From Microbacterium testaceum StLB037 (GTDB lineage Bacteria > Actinomycetota > Actinomycetes > Actinomycetales > Microbacteriaceae): 64,000 nt of DNA. The stretch lies in assembly GCF_008763945.1 (NCBI RefSeq), contig NZ_VTQH01000002.1:674578-738577 (forward strand). Reading direction: 5' to 3'. Shown here piece by piece: positions 46,200 to 56,329 of the stretch (positions within the stretch are counted from its first letter, which is position 1; each line of letters begins with the position of its first letter). A program made the position numbers and the translations under genes. The notes below the pieces were generated by a model. That model worked only from the letters and a program-made list of their open reading frames with translations, did not search any database and was not told where the DNA came from.

Positions 46200-46227
46200 G
46201 ACACGGGATGCCATGCCGATCGGTTCA
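46200..46227 (-). promoter_or_regulatory. Candidate ECF-type promoter of the sigma/anti-sigma operon
   Basis: On the minus strand TGAACC (46222-46227) and CGTGTC (46200-46205) are separated by 16 bases, which resembles the AAC...CGT promoters recognised by many ECF factors. It fits autoregulation but rests on one site. It overlaps the stop of the upstream gene. Confidence 0.4.
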
Positions 46228-46809
46228 GTTCGAGACGCTGCCCATGACGGCCGACAGGAACTGCGGGTCGCTCGCCATGCCGATCAGGGACAGCACGGCG
46301 GCGATGATCGTGCTGATCAGCGCGCCGACGATGGGGATCCAGAACGAGATGCGCCCGCGCTTCATCGACCGCCAGGTGAACATGGCCGTCAGCAGCCATC
46401 CGATCCCGGTGACCGCGGCGGCGGCCGCTCCCCACAGATACCCGGCGGTGAGGTTCGTGAACGTCGCGTCGACGCGGAACACCCGGGCGAAGTTGTTCGC
46501 GTACTCGGGGAAGTTCAGCAGCTGCACGATCGTCGTGACGACCGAGAACAGACCGTAGATGAGCAGACCGAACGTCACGATCCGGTCGATCCGGCCCCCG
46601 CGCGTGGCGGGGACGGGCATGGGCGCCGACGTCGCGGCGGCGCGCTGCGGGGCGACGGGCTCGGGCTGCGGGGCGACCCCGGCCTCGAGGGCCTCGGTCA
46701 CCTCGGGCCGCTGGATGCGCGCGCGCTGCTCCTCGGGGGTGGCGTATTCGCCGTACTGCGGACGCGGACGCGCCTCGTCGGCGGGAGTCCGCGGCTCGAC
46801 GTCGCTCAC
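46225..46809 (-). CDS. Multi-pass membrane protein, DUF6264-like
   Basis: A 194-residue protein. The first ~70 residues are hydrophilic ([20 protein letters not shown] and a Pro/Ala linker), followed by about four helices. The '[10 protein letters not shown]' start recurs in a family restricted, as far as I recall, to Microbacteriaceae. Function unknown. The GTG start at 46809 overlaps the ispH stop (GTGA), so it is cotranscribed with ispH. Confidence 0.65.
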   Translation of the reverse strand: MSDVEPRTPADEARPRPQYGEYATPEEQRARIQRPEVTEALEAGVAPQPEPVAPQRAAATSAPMPVPATRGGRIDRIVTFGLLIYGLFSVVTTIVQLLNFPEYANNFARVFRVDATFTNLTAGYLWGAAAAAVTGIGWLLTAMFTWRSMKRGRISFWIPIVGALISTIIAAVLSLIGMASDPQFLSAVMGSVSN

Positions 46810-47867
46810 GCGCGACCCCGGCCGCCCAGCGCGCGCTCGTCGCGCTTGCCGCTGGCATCCTGTCGCAGCTCTTTGGGGAGTGAGAAGATGAGGTCTTCCT
46901 CGGCGGTGCGCACCTCTTCGATGTCGCGGTAGCCGGCGCCGGCGAGCTCGTCGAGCACCTCGGTCACGAGAACCTCGGGCACCGACGCGCCGCTGGTGAC
47001 GCCGACGGTCTCGACGCCCTCGAGCCACTCCTGCTTGACCTCGTCGACGTAGTCGACCCGGTAGGCGGCCTTCGCGCCGTGCTCGAGGGCGACCTCGACC
47101 AGGCGCACGCTGTTGGAGCTGTTCGCCGAACCGACCACGATCACGAGATCGGCGCCGACGGCGACCTTCTTGATCGCGACCTGGCGGTTCTGAGTGGCGT
47201 AGCAGATGTCGTCGGAGGGCGGGTCCTGCAGCTGGGGGAACCGCTCGCGCAGGCGTCGCACGGTCTCCATCGTCTCGTCGACCGAGAGCGTGGTCTGCGA
47301 CAGCCACACGACCTTCGACGGGTCGCGCACCTCGATGGTGTCGGCGTGGTCGGGCGAGTTGACGACGGTCACGTGCTCGGGAGCCTCGCCGGCGGTGCCC
47401 TCGACCTCTTCATGACCCTCGTGGCCGATCAGCAGGATCTCGAAGTCGTCGCGCGCGAAGCGCACGGCCTCGCGGTGCACCTTCGTCACGAGCGGGCAGG
47501 TCGCATCGATCGCCTGCAGACCGCGATCGGATGCCGCCGACACGACGGCCGGCGACACACCGTGCGCGCTGAAGACGACGTGGGCGCCCGCGGGAACCTC
47601 GTCGACCTCCTCGACGAAGACCGCGCCCTTCTTCTCGAGCTCGGTCACGACGTGGATGTTGTGCACGATCTGCTTGCGCACGTAGACCGGGGCACCGTAG
47701 CGCTCGAGGGCCTTCTCCACGGCGATGACCGCGCGGTCGACGCCGGCGCAGTAGCCGCGGGGCGCGGCCAGCAGGACCTTCTTCTGGCCCTTCACGGGGA
47801 TATCCTGGAGCCGCCCGCGTCGACCCGGGATACGGGGAACGGGCAGGTGGACGGCAGGTGAGCTCAC
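46806..47867 (-). CDS. ispH: 4-hydroxy-3-methylbut-2-enyl diphosphate reductase
   Basis: A 353-residue [4Fe-4S] enzyme, the last step of the MEP isoprenoid pathway, giving IPP and DMAPP. Cluster ligands are Cys40 ([12 protein letters not shown]), Cys124 ([11 protein letters not shown]) and Cys222 ([10 protein letters not shown]). '[14 protein letters not shown]' is also conserved. The GTG at 47867 has TAGAAT six bases upstream, so translation is probably leaderless. Its gene is divergent from xseA, with overlapping promoter regions. Confidence 0.97.
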   Translation of the reverse strand: MSSPAVHLPVPRIPGRRGRLQDIPVKGQKKVLLAAPRGYCAGVDRAVIAVEKALERYGAPVYVRKQIVHNIHVVTELEKKGAVFVEEVDEVPAGAHVVFSAHGVSPAVVSAASDRGLQAIDATCPLVTKVHREAVRFARDDFEILLIGHEGHEEVEGTAGEAPEHVTVVNSPDHADTIEVRDPSKVVWLSQTTLSVDETMETVRRLRERFPQLQDPPSDDICYATQNRQVAIKKVAVGADLVIVVGSANSSNSVRLVEVALEHGAKAAYRVDYVDEVKQEWLEGVETVGVTSGASVPEVLVTEVLDELAGAGYRDIEEVRTAEEDLIFSLPKELRQDASGKRDERALGGRGRA

Positions 47868-47932
47868 CCCTCGATTCTACCGGGACGCCCCTGGACACCG
47901 GCCGAACCGCCCACCTCGACCCTTCGGAGACC

Positions 47933-49327
47933 ATGACCTCGTTCCAGCCCGAGACGATCGCGGGCCAGGCCCCGCCCGCCGACAGCGTGCACCCCCGCGA
48001 TTCGCGCACCGACGCCCCCACCTCGGTCTCGCGCCTGAACGACACCATCCGCGGGTTCATCGAGCGCTGGGGATCGGTCTGGGTCGAGGGCGAGATCACC
48101 TCGTTCAACCGCCGCGGCGGCAACGTCTTCGGTCGCCTCAAAGACCTCGGAACCGAGTCGACGGTCGCCTTCCGCATCTGGTCGAGCACGCTCAACCGCC
48201 TGCCGAAAGACCTCAAGGTCGGCGACCACGTCGTCGCCTGCGTCAAGGCCGACTACTTCCCGCGCACCGGCGACTTCTCGTTCGCGATCTCCGCGATGCG
48301 CCACGTCGGGCTCGGCGAGCAGCTCGAGCGCCTCGAGCGTTTGCGCGTGCAGCTGCGCTCCGAGGGGCTCTTCGACCCCGTGCGCAAGAAGAAGCTGCCC
48401 TTCCTCCCCCACTGCATCGGCCTCATCACGGGTGAGAACTCCGACGCCGAGAAAGACGTCCACCGCAACGCCGAGTTGCGCTGGCCGCGCGTGCGCTTCC
48501 GCACCCAGCACGCGGCGGTGCAGGGCGATCGGTGCGTTCCCGAGACCCTCGCGGCCCTGAAGATCCTGGATGCCGACCCCGAGGTCGACGTGATCGTGAT
48601 CGCCCGCGGCGGTGGGGATCCACAGACGCTGCTCGGCTTCAGCGACGAGCGTCTGCTGCGGGCGGTGGCCGCGGCATCCACTCCGATCGTCAGCGCCATC
48701 GGGCACGAGAACGACCGCCCGCTCCTCGACGACGTCGCGGACGTCCGGGCCTCGACCCCCACCGACGCCGCCAAGCGCGTGGTGCCCGACGTCAGCGAGC
48801 AGCGTGCTCTGGTGTCGCAGCTGCGCGCGCGCCTGACCGGGCGGCTGACCCAGCGCGTGCTGCACGACATCGCCCAGCTCGAGCAGATCCGCTCGCGCCC
48901 GGCGCTGCGCACCCCGCACTCGATGCTCACCTCACGGGCCCAGGAGCTGTGGATGCTCTCGAACCGCGGGCGCGACATCGTCGACCGCCGCATCGAGGGC
49001 GAGCGGCGGCGCACCAGCGAGCTCGGCGCGAGCCTGCGCGCGCTCTCTCCCCTCGCGACCCTCGCGCGCGGCTACGCCATCGCCCAGCTCCCCGACGGCT
49101 CGGTGCTGCGCGACGCCGCCGAGGCTCCCGCCGGCTCGCTCTTGCGACTGACGGTCGAAGAGGGCACGGTGGCCGCCCGCTCGGAGGGCGGCATCCCCGA
49201 CGCCGTTCCCCACGGGGCCGCGACCACCGGCCGCCCGGCCGCGGGCCACACCGGCTCCGCGGCATCCGTCGACCGTCCCCTCGACGACGAGGCAACCGGC
49301 GACGGTGTGTCGGCGGGTCGCGCCTAG
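47933..49327 (+). CDS. xseA: Exodeoxyribonuclease VII large subunit
   Basis: A 464-residue protein. N-terminal OB-fold ([20 protein letters not shown]), then the catalytic domain with '[14 protein letters not shown]', '[20 protein letters not shown]' and '[20 protein letters not shown]'. With XseB it degrades single-stranded DNA. ATG 47933 follows CGGAGACC; the longer GTG frame overlaps the ispH promoter and is unlikely. A Gly/Ala/Asp-rich C-terminal tail is extra. Confidence 0.95.
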   Translation: MTSFQPETIAGQAPPADSVHPRDSRTDAPTSVSRLNDTIRGFIERWGSVWVEGEITSFNRRGGNVFGRLKDLGTESTVAFRIWSSTLNRLPKDLKVGDHVVACVKADYFPRTGDFSFAISAMRHVGLGEQLERLERLRVQLRSEGLFDPVRKKKLPFLPHCIGLITGENSDAEKDVHRNAELRWPRVRFRTQHAAVQGDRCVPETLAALKILDADPEVDVIVIARGGGDPQTLLGFSDERLLRAVAAASTPIVSAIGHENDRPLLDDVADVRASTPTDAAKRVVPDVSEQRALVSQLRARLTGRLTQRVLHDIAQLEQIRSRPALRTPHSMLTSRAQELWMLSNRGRDIVDRRIEGERRRTSELGASLRALSPLATLARGYAIAQLPDGSVLRDAAEAPAGSLLRLTVEEGTVAARSEGGIPDAVPHGAATTGRPAAGHTGSAASVDRPLDDEATGDGVSAGRA

Positions 49328-49337
49328 AATGGATGCC

Positions 49338-49565
49338 ATGACCGCGACGACCCCGGGCCCCGCCGTCGACGTCGCGACCCTGTCGTTCGAGCAGGCCCGG
49401 GACGAACTCGTGCGCGTGGTCGCCGAGCTCGAGCAGGGCGCTCCGACCCTCGAAGAGTCGTTGGCACTGTGGGAGCGCGGCGAGAAGCTGTACGCCCGGT
49501 GCGAGGAGTGGTTGCTCGGCGCGAAACGTCGCCTCGACGCCGCCCGCGGCGAGGGTGACGACTGA
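49338..49565 (+). CDS. xseB: Exodeoxyribonuclease VII small subunit
   Basis: A 75-residue helical-hairpin protein ([20 protein letters not shown], then '[15 protein letters not shown]') that binds XseA in multiple copies. ATG 49338 has TAGAAT seven bases upstream, with the TAG also serving as the xseA stop, so a separate leaderless transcript may exist besides operon transcription. ATG 49329 is a slightly longer alternative. Confidence 0.95.
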   Translation: MTATTPGPAVDVATLSFEQARDELVRVVAELEQGAPTLEESLALWERGEKLYARCEEWLLGAKRRLDAARGEGDD

Positions 49566-50197
49566 TGGCTCGCGTCGTCGCCCATCTCGGCCGCCCCGAG
49601 ACCCCGCAGGAGACGGCCGACCGCAAGGCGGAATCCTCCCGGCGATACCGCTCGAGCAAGACCTTCCGCAACCTCATCGCGGCGCTGCTCGTGACGGTCG
49701 CCGTCGTTCTCGTCGTGGTCGCCGCCGTGCCCCGCGGCGAGCCGGCTCCCCGCCCCGAGATCGACGTCCCGGCCCTCGCGGCCGACATGCAGCGCGACCT
49801 CGGCCGCCCCGTGCTCTCCCCGTCGCTGGGCGAGGGCTGGCTCGTCAACCAGGCGAGCACCGAGGGCGTCGGCGGCACCGAGGCGTGGACCATGGTCTAC
49901 GTGCGCTCGGGCGAGAGCGGGTTCCTCCGTGTCGCGCAGGGGCTCGACGCCGACGAGACCTGGGTCGGCCAGGTGCTCGACGGCACCCGCAGCACCGAGA
50001 CCACGGTCATCGACGGCATCACGTGGGACGTGTACCGCCCGTCGAACCCCTCGGGCACGGGCAACATCGACTACGCCCTGGCGACGCCCGCCGGGCCCGA
50101 CTACGTCCTCGTCTACGGCGATGCCGCCCCCGAGACGGCGGCCCTCGCGGCCGCGTCCGTCACCGCACAGATCGAACAGTTGAGAGAGGTCCCGTGA
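49565..50197 (+). CDS. DUF4245 family membrane-anchored protein
   Basis: A 210-residue protein with an N-terminal cytoplasmic segment, one membrane helix (about 36-55) and an extracytoplasmic domain (for example LSPSLGEGWLVNQAS, TWDVYRPSNP). DUF4245 proteins are an actinobacterial family of unknown function, commonly next to xseAB and fumC as here. ATG 49565 overlaps the xseB stop (TGATG). Confidence 0.85.
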   Translation: MARVVAHLGRPETPQETADRKAESSRRYRSSKTFRNLIAALLVTVAVVLVVVAAVPRGEPAPRPEIDVPALAADMQRDLGRPVLSPSLGEGWLVNQASTEGVGGTEAWTMVYVRSGESGFLRVAQGLDADETWVGQVLDGTRSTETTVIDGITWDVYRPSNPSGTGNIDYALATPAGPDYVLVYGDAAPETAALAAASVTAQIEQLREVP

Positions 50198-50880
50198 GCG
50201 AGCGCATGACCCCCCGTCAGGTGTGGCAGCAGATGGTGGAGGGCAACGAACGTTTCGTCTCGGGCGCCCCCGCCCACCCGCGTCAAGACGTCGAGCGTCG
50301 CACCGAGCTCGCCAGCTCGCAGCACCCGACCGCGGCGCTGTTCGGGTGCTCCGACTCGCGCCTCGCCGCCGAGATCATCTTCGACGAGGGCCTCGGCGAC
50401 CTCTTCGTCGTGCGCAACGCCGGCCAGGTCATCTCCGACTCGGTCATCGGAAGCCTCGAGTACGCCGTGGGCGTGCTGGAGGTGCCGCTCATCGTGGTGC
50501 TCGCGCACGACGCCTGCGGGGCTGTGGGAGCCGCGATCGAGAGCACGGGGGTCGACGCCCCCACCCTGCCCGCCTACATCTGGCGCCAGATCGCCCCGAT
50601 CGTGCCGGCCGTGCGTCGCGTGCAGCGCGCCTCCGCCGTCGACGGGCACCTCCCCGACGCCGTCGACCCCGAGCTGGTGGGCCGCGAGCACCTGCGCCAC
50701 ACGGTGGGCGAGCTGCTGCGCGCCTCGGAACTCATCAGCGAGGCGGTGGCCGAGGGCCGCACGGCCGTCGTCGGCGCCAACTACCGCCTCGATGAGGGGG
50801 AAGCCTTCCCCGTCGTCATCGTGGGCGACGTCGACGACCCCCGCCTCGACGAGCCGCGCGCCCACGACGCCCGCATCTGA
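50194..50880 (+). CDS. Beta-class carbonic anhydrase
   Basis: A 228-residue enzyme interconverting CO2 and bicarbonate. Zinc ligands and active-site residues are Cys52-x-Asp54-x-Arg56 (GCSDSR), His105 and Cys108 (VVLAHDACGA). 'VVRNAGQVI' is conserved. GTG 50194 overlaps the DUF4245 stop and follows GAGAGG. It probably supplies bicarbonate for carboxylations and shares the transcript with xseAB and fumC. Confidence 0.95.
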   Translation: MSERMTPRQVWQQMVEGNERFVSGAPAHPRQDVERRTELASSQHPTAALFGCSDSRLAAEIIFDEGLGDLFVVRNAGQVISDSVIGSLEYAVGVLEVPLIVVLAHDACGAVGAAIESTGVDAPTLPAYIWRQIAPIVPAVRRVQRASAVDGHLPDAVDPELVGREHLRHTVGELLRASELISEAVAEGRTAVVGANYRLDEGEAFPVVIVGDVDDPRLDEPRAHDARI

Positions 50881-50910
50881 ACCGAACGAACGACCTGGAG
50901 GAACGACGAC

Positions 50911-52305
50911 GTGACCGACATCGAGTACCGCATCGAACACGACACCATGGGTGAGGTGCTGGTCCCCAAGGACGCCCTCTACGCCGCGCAGACGCAGCGC
51001 GCCGTCGAGAACTTCCCCATCTCGGGCTCGGGCCTCGAGTCGACCCAGATCGCCGCTCTCGCGCGCATCAAGAAGGCCGCCGCCCTCGCCAACAAAGAGC
51101 TCGGCACCCTCGACGCGAAGATCGCGGATGCCATCGCCCAGGCCGCCGACGAGGTCGTCACCGGCGCGCACGACGCGCACTTCCCGGTCGACACGTATCA
51201 GACCGGTAGCGGCACCTCCTCGAACATGAACATGAACGAGGTGCTCGCGACCCTCGCCACGCGCATCCTCGGCGACACGGTCCACCCCAACGACCACGTC
51301 AACGCCTCGCAGTCCTCGAACGACGTCTTCCCCACCTCGGTGCACATCGCCGTCACCCAGGCGCTCATCGCCGACCTGATCCCGGCGCTCCAGCACCTCG
51401 CGACCGCCCTCGAGACGAAGGCCGACGCCTGGAAGGGCATCGTGAAGTCGGGTCGCACCCACCTCATGGACGCCACCCCCGTCACCCTCGGCCAGGAGTT
51501 CGGCGGCTACGCCCGCCAGATGCGCCTCGGCATCGAGCGCGTCGAAGCCGTCCTCCCCCGCGTCGGAGAGGTCCCCCTCGGCGGCACCGCCGTGGGCACC
51601 GGCATCAACACTCCCCTCGGCTTCCCGCAGAAGGTCATCGAGCTGCTCGCGGCCGAGACCCAGCTGCCCATCACCGAGGCGAAGGACCACTTCGAGGCCC
51701 AGGCCAACCGCGACGGTCTCGTCGAGGCGTCGGGCGCCCTTCGCACCATCGCGGTGTCGCTCACCAAGATCAACAACGACATCCGCTGGATGGGCTCGGG
51801 CCCCAACACCGGTCTCGGTGAGCTGCACATTCCCGACCTGCAGCCGGGCTCCTCGATCATGCCGGGCAAGGTCAACCCGGTCGTCCCCGAGGCCACCCTC
51901 ATGGTGTGCGCGCGGGTCATCGGCAACGACGCCACCGTCGCGTGGGCCGGCGCCTCGGGTTCGTTCGAGCTGAACGTCGCGATCCCCGTCATGGGCACGG
52001 CACTGCTCGAGTCGATCCGCCTGCTCTCCAACGCCATGCGCGTGTTGGCCGATAAGACCATCGACGGGCTCGAGGCCAATGTCGCGCGCGCCGAGGCGTT
52101 CGCCGGCATGTCGCCCTCGATCGTCACCCCGCTCAACAAGGTCATCGGCTACGAGGCCGCCGCGAAGATCGCGAAGCACTCGGTCGCCAAGGGCATCACG
52201 GTGCGCGAGGCCGTCGTCGACCTCGGCTACGTCGAGCGCGGCGAGATCACCGAAGAGGTGCTCGACGCCAAGCTCGACCTGCTGTCGATGACCCACCCGG
52301 GCTGA
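50911..52305 (+). CDS. fumC: Fumarate hydratase, class II
   Basis: A 464-residue enzyme of the citric acid cycle (fumarate to malate). Signatures are [16 protein letters not shown], '[10 protein letters not shown]', '[19 protein letters not shown]' and the catalytic-serine loop [12 protein letters not shown]. The GTG start follows GGAGG at ten bases. It is the fifth gene of the xse-to-fum run. Confidence 0.97.
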   Translation: MTDIEYRIEHDTMGEVLVPKDALYAAQTQRAVENFPISGSGLESTQIAALARIKKAAALANKELGTLDAKIADAIAQAADEVVTGAHDAHFPVDTYQTGSGTSSNMNMNEVLATLATRILGDTVHPNDHVNASQSSNDVFPTSVHIAVTQALIADLIPALQHLATALETKADAWKGIVKSGRTHLMDATPVTLGQEFGGYARQMRLGIERVEAVLPRVGEVPLGGTAVGTGINTPLGFPQKVIELLAAETQLPITEAKDHFEAQANRDGLVEASGALRTIAVSLTKINNDIRWMGSGPNTGLGELHIPDLQPGSSIMPGKVNPVVPEATLMVCARVIGNDATVAWAGASGSFELNVAIPVMGTALLESIRLLSNAMRVLADKTIDGLEANVARAEAFAGMSPSIVTPLNKVIGYEAAAKIAKHSVAKGITVREAVVDLGYVERGEITEEVLDAKLDLLSMTHPG

Positions 52306-52354
52306 GCCCGCCAGTCCGCACATCCACGACGCCGAGGCGCGCCATAATCAGAGG

Positions 52355-53770
52355 ATGAGCCGCGCGACGAGACCTGTCTCGACGCGCGTGCGTTTCCTCG
52401 GCGCGATCCTCGGCGTCGTGCTGCTCGGAATGATCATCGCCGGCGGCGTCACCTTCCTCGTGCAGAGCGAGCGTGTCGTGACCAACGCCGAGCGCCAGCT
52501 CGACGGATTCGTGTCGACCCTGTCGACGAGCAGTCAGGATGCCGCGTCCCTCGTCGCCGCGGCCGTCCCGGGTCGCACCGACGGCACGGTGGCGCTCGAC
52601 GGTGCCCGGGTGCTCGCGACGACGCCGTCGCCGCCGGGGCTCGCCATCGCCGACGACGCCGGTCTCGTGGCATCTCTCGCCGATGCGATCAGCCGGGGCG
52701 ACGACCGCGGACGCGTCGACAGCACCCACGGACCCCTGTTGTTCGCGGCGGTCGACACGCGCGACGGGGTCGCCGTGCAGGTCATCTCGATCGACCAGCG
52801 CATGGAGCTGGTGACCCTCTCGACGATCACCTACGGGGTCTCGGCTCTCGGGGTGCTGCTGCTGGTCGGTGTCGCCGGGTGGTTCGTCACGGGCCGGCTG
52901 TTCTCCCCCCTCCGGCGTCTGCGCGACACCACCGACGCCATCACGATCGACGACCTGGGCACGCGGCTGCGGGCGCACGGGAACGATGAGATCTCCGACC
53001 TGACGACCTCGGTCAACTCCATGCTCGACCGCCTGGCGATGTCGGTCGACGCGCAGCGGCAGCTGCTCGACGACGTCCGCCACGAGCTCAAGACCCCCAT
53101 CACGATCGTCCGCGGGCACCTCGAGATGATGGACCCCGCCGACCCCCACGACGTGAGCGAGACGCGGGAACTCGGCATCGCCGAGCTCGACCGACTCGCC
53201 CGTCTCGTCGACGACATCGACGCGCTGGCCGACGTCGAGACCGGCTCCCTGTCCGCCGCGGTCATCGACGTGGGCGCGCTCACCGACCGTGTCGCCGAGC
53301 TGGCCGGGGCGATTCCGGGGCACGCGTGGAGCGTCGAGCAGCGCGCTCGCGTCCGCATCCACGGAGATGCCGACCGTCTCGTCCAGGCGTGGCTGCAACT
53401 GGCCGACAACGCCGCGAAGTACACCCCCGACGGCACCTCGATCGAGATCGGCAGCACCGCCGACGACACGACCGCTCATCTGTGGGTGCGCGATCACGGT
53501 CCGGGCATCCCCCCGGCCGCGCGCCACCGCGTCTTCCGCCGCTTCGACCGCCTCTCGACCGGGCGCGGCGTCGACGGCTCGGGTCTCGGCCTGTCGATCG
53601 TGGATGCCATCGCCAAGGCGCACGACGGATACTGCACCGTCGGCGACACCCCCGGCGGTGGCGCGACGGTCGCCCTGCACATCCCCGTGACCGGGGCGCA
53701 GTCCCCCGCAGAGCTTCCGACGCCCGTGCGCGCCGGTGACGTCGTCATGCAGAGAGAGGCCACCGGATGA
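52355..53770 (+). CDS. Sensor histidine kinase
   Basis: A 471-residue kinase with membrane helices at about 14-36 and 155-178 and an extracytoplasmic sensor of ~118 residues. HAMP follows, then HisKA with phospho-acceptor His243 (DDVRHELKTPITIV), and HATPase with N352 (DNAAKYTPDG) and GSGLGLSIVDAI. The signal is unknown. CATAAT six bases before the ATG gives a leaderless start. It is coupled to the response regulator by an ATGA overlap. Confidence 0.95.
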   Translation: MSRATRPVSTRVRFLGAILGVVLLGMIIAGGVTFLVQSERVVTNAERQLDGFVSTLSTSSQDAASLVAAAVPGRTDGTVALDGARVLATTPSPPGLAIADDAGLVASLADAISRGDDRGRVDSTHGPLLFAAVDTRDGVAVQVISIDQRMELVTLSTITYGVSALGVLLLVGVAGWFVTGRLFSPLRRLRDTTDAITIDDLGTRLRAHGNDEISDLTTSVNSMLDRLAMSVDAQRQLLDDVRHELKTPITIVRGHLEMMDPADPHDVSETRELGIAELDRLARLVDDIDALADVETGSLSAAVIDVGALTDRVAELAGAIPGHAWSVEQRARVRIHGDADRLVQAWLQLADNAAKYTPDGTSIEIGSTADDTTAHLWVRDHGPGIPPAARHRVFRRFDRLSTGRGVDGSGLGLSIVDAIAKAHDGYCTVGDTPGGGATVALHIPVTGAQSPAELPTPVRAGDVVMQREATG

Positions 53771-54423
53771 CACGCATCCTCATCGCCGAAGACGAGGAGC
53801 GCATCTCGGCGTTCGTCGCGAAGGGGCTGGAGTCCGCCGGCTATCAGACCCTCATCGTCTCCGACGGGGCCGAGGCGCTCGACACCGCGCTCTCGGGAGA
53901 CGTCGACCTCGTGCTGCTCGACGTCGGGCTGCCCTCTCTCGACGGCTTCGAGGTGCTGCGGAGCATCCGCGGCCAGGGTTCGTCGATCCCCGTCATCATG
54001 CTCACGGCGCGCACCAGCACGCGCGACACCGTCGACGGTCTCGACGCGGGGGCGAGCGACTACGTCGCGAAGCCCTTCAAGTTCGACGAACTGCTCGCGC
54101 GGGTGCGCTCGCGCATGCGCGAGCCCGTCTCGACCGGGCCGATGACGATCGCCCACGGCGACGTCTCGCTCGATGTCCTCGCCCGTCGCGCGACGGTCGG
54201 CAGCCGCGAGATCGACCTCAGCGCGCGCGAGTTCGCGCTGGCCGAGGAGTTCATCCGGCACGCGGGGCAGGTGCTCAGCCGGGAGCAACTGCTCAGCCGA
54301 GTCTGGGGCATGGACTTCGACCCGTCGTCGAACGTCGTCGACGTCTACGTGCGCTACCTCCGCGCCAAAGTCGGACAAGCCCACATCGTCACCGTGCGCG
54401 GCGCGGGCTACCGCTGGGAGTAG
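53767..54423 (+). CDS. OmpR-family response regulator
   Basis: A 218-residue regulator. The receiver has the acidic pocket at Asp9/Glu10, phospho-acceptor Asp52 (LLDVGLP), Thr80 and Lys102 (VAKPFKF). A C-terminal winged helix follows (SREQLLSRVWGMDF, 'VYVRYLRAKVG', 'VRGAGYRWE'). It is the cognate partner of the preceding kinase. The target genes are unknown. Confidence 0.96.
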   Translation: MTRILIAEDEERISAFVAKGLESAGYQTLIVSDGAEALDTALSGDVDLVLLDVGLPSLDGFEVLRSIRGQGSSIPVIMLTARTSTRDTVDGLDAGASDYVAKPFKFDELLARVRSRMREPVSTGPMTIAHGDVSLDVLARRATVGSREIDLSAREFALAEEFIRHAGQVLSREQLLSRVWGMDFDPSSNVVDVYVRYLRAKVGQAHIVTVRGAGYRWE

Positions 54424-54439
54424 AGCACCGGCAACCCGA

Positions 54440-54467
54440 AAACCCCCGGTGGGGGAACCGGGGGTTT
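54440..54467 (+). terminator. Terminator of the two-component operon
   Basis: AAACCCCCGGT (54440-54450), loop GGGGGA, ACCGGGGGTTT (54457-54467). Confidence 0.85.
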
Positions 54468-54590
54468 GGGGAGACGCCCACGGTGGTCTTCCGACTCACC
54501 CGAAGAGCGGTGACCTGCACATGTGCGTACTCGTGTTTTTCCTGGGGGAACCGCCGAGGCGGGTGACGAGGTCTCCCTCGTCGATGCCTC

Positions 54591-54706
54591 TACTCTGGCG
54601 GGCCTTTGTGAGAACGCGGGGAGCCGAAAATGAGAAGACTCTCATTTAACGCTCAGGCCTCCCGGCGGTGGCGAGAAAGGGCCGGGATGCCATGGCATCC
54701 CGGCCC
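54591..54706 (+). ncRNA. Candidate short transcript in the convergent gap (promoter to hairpin)
   Basis: TACTCT (54591-54596) could be a -10 starting RNA near 54603. A GGGGAG then precedes an ATG at 54630 that opens a 28-codon frame (to 54716), and a strong hairpin follows at 54679-54706. An inverted repeat AAATGAGA/TCTCATTT (54628-54647) covers the start. This could be a small RNA, a leader peptide unit or chance. The rest of the gap (54468-54590) contains GGGGGAACC followed by a small CCGCC/GGCGG hairpin and nothing else I recognise. Confidence 0.25.
54679..54706. terminator. Perfect 28-base palindrome, probable phoH terminator
   Basis: GGGCCGGGATGCCA and its exact complement abut with no loop. 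On the minus strand TTTCTCGCC follows, so it would terminate the PIN-PhoH gene ending at 54721. It consists of an inverted pair of the GGATGCC heptamer. Confidence 0.75.
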
Positions 54707-54720
54707 CTTCCGGTGAACCC

Positions 54721-56082
54721 CTACGACAGCTCGCCGGCCTCCAGCAGCTCGGTCACCAGCGCGGCGATCGCCGAACGCTCCGACCGCGTGAGGGTCACGT
54801 GACCGAAGAGGCCGTGTCCCTTCAGCGTCTCGATCACCGAGGCGACTCCGTCGTGACGGCCGACGCGCAGGTTGTCGCGCTGGCCGACGTCGTGCGTGAG
54901 GACCACGCGCGAGTTCTGGCCGATCCGGCTGAGCACCGTCAGCAGCACGTTCCGCTCGAGCGACTGGGCCTCGTCGACGATCACGAAGGCGTCGTGCAGC
55001 GAGCGGCCGCGGATGTGCGTGAGCGGCAGCACCTCGAGCAGACCGCGCGCGAGCACCTCCTCGAGCACGTTGCCGGAGACGACCGAGCCCAGGGTGTCGA
55101 AGACCGCCTGCCCCCAGGGGCCCATCTTCTCGGCCTGGTCGCCGGGAAGATAGCCGAGCTCCTGACCACCGACGGCGAACAGGGGGCGGAAGACGATGAT
55201 CTTCTTCTGCTGCTGACGCTCGAGCACCGCTTCGAGCGCCGCGCACAGGGCGAGGGCCGACTTGCCGGTGCCCGCCCGGCCGCCGAGGGAGACGATGCCC
55301 ACCTCGGGGTCGAGAAGCAGGTCGAGGGCGATGCGCTGCTCGGCGGAACGACCGTGCAGACCGAACGCGTCGCGGTCACCGCGCACGAGGCGGTACTCCC
55401 CCTTTCCGGTCACGCGGCCGAGCGCCGAACCCCGTTCGGAGTGGATCACGAGCCCGGTGTTGACGGGCAGTCCCTTCACGGTGTCGCTGACGCCGACCTC
55501 GGTCTCGTACAGGTCGGACATCTCGTCGCCCGAGAGGTCGATCGTGGCGATCCCTGTCCACCCGGAGTCCATGGCTTGCTCGGCGAGGTACTCCTCCGTG
55601 CTCAGACCGAGGGATGCCGCCTTCACGCGCATCGGCAGGTCTTTCGACACGACGGTGACCTCGGCCCCGTCCTGCGCGAGGTTCATCGCGACGGCGAGGA
55701 TGCGGCTGTCGTTGCCGCCGGTGCGCATGCCCGAGGGCAGCACCTGCTGGTCGGTGTTGTTCAGCTCCACCCGCAGCGTCCCGTCGGCGCCGACGGGGAC
55801 GGGGAAGTCGAGCCGGCCGAACTCGACGCGGAGTTCGTCGAGGTGCCGCAGGGCCTGACGGGCGAAATACCCGATCTCGGGGTCGTGACGTTTCCCCTCC
55901 AGCTCGGTGATCACCACGACGGGGATCACCACGGAGTTCTCCGCGAAGCGGAAGAAGGCCCGCGGATCGCTCAGCAGGACGGAGGTGTCCAGGACGTATG
56001 TGCGCAGGGCCTGATCGGCTCCGGCTTCGGACTCGGTGCTCTCGACGACGTGACGCTGGTCGTACGGTGCTCGTGCAGTCAC
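54721..56082 (-). CDS. PIN-PhoH family protein (PhoH2-like RNase/helicase)
   Basis: A 453-residue protein with an N-terminal PIN nuclease domain ([12 protein letters not shown], '[10 protein letters not shown]', 'NDSRILAVA', providing the acidic residues) and a C-terminal PhoH ATPase with Walker [11 protein letters not shown] and Walker [10 protein letters not shown]. Mycobacterial PhoH2 unwinds and cleaves RNA, and a similar role is likely. GTG 56082 follows GGGAG; the longer frame (to 56139) is less likely. Confidence 0.9.
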   Translation of the reverse strand: MTARAPYDQRHVVESTESEAGADQALRTYVLDTSVLLSDPRAFFRFAENSVVIPVVVITELEGKRHDPEIGYFARQALRHLDELRVEFGRLDFPVPVGADGTLRVELNNTDQQVLPSGMRTGGNDSRILAVAMNLAQDGAEVTVVSKDLPMRVKAASLGLSTEEYLAEQAMDSGWTGIATIDLSGDEMSDLYETEVGVSDTVKGLPVNTGLVIHSERGSALGRVTGKGEYRLVRGDRDAFGLHGRSAEQRIALDLLLDPEVGIVSLGGRAGTGKSALALCAALEAVLERQQQKKIIVFRPLFAVGGQELGYLPGDQAEKMGPWGQAVFDTLGSVVSGNVLEEVLARGLLEVLPLTHIRGRSLHDAFVIVDEAQSLERNVLLTVLSRIGQNSRVVLTHDVGQRDNLRVGRHDGVASVIETLKGHGLFGHVTLTRSERSAIAALVTELLEAGELS

Positions 56083-56329
56083 AACCCACTCCCGACCCGG
56101 GTGGAACACCCGGTTGTCACGAGTCGACCTGGGGGTCACGAGTCGCGATCCGAAGGTCGACTCGACCGGACTCCATGTCCGATGTCATCACCGTACGGCC
56201 CGCCGACACCCCCGAGGGTCGTTAACACGCCGCGAATATGACGAGTTCGTGAACAGCGCGTTCGCGCCTCCCGCGGCCGGGAAGTGGTTCACCGGATGCC
56301 GAGACCCCGGCGCCGGGCGCCCTGACGCT
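56083..56329. promoter_or_regulatory. Control region upstream of the PIN-PhoH gene
   Basis: No gene. Two direct copies of GTCACGAGTCG at 56116-56126 and 56135-56145 (19 bases apart) are followed by GGTCGACTCGACC near 56155. This may be an operator cluster for phoH. An AT-richer stretch (GTTAACACGCCGCGAATATG near 56221-56240) may hold a promoter. Confidence 0.35.

Noticed and set aside
54424..54660. A c-di-AMP-type riboswitch suggested by GGGGGAACC
   Set aside because: The remaining conserved blocks of that motif are absent and there is no downstream gene in the right orientation.
54630..54716. Calling the 28-codon frame a firm gene
   Set aside because: Its 3' half is the perfect palindrome that serves as a terminator, so coding potential is doubtful. 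It is kept only as part of the candidate transcript.
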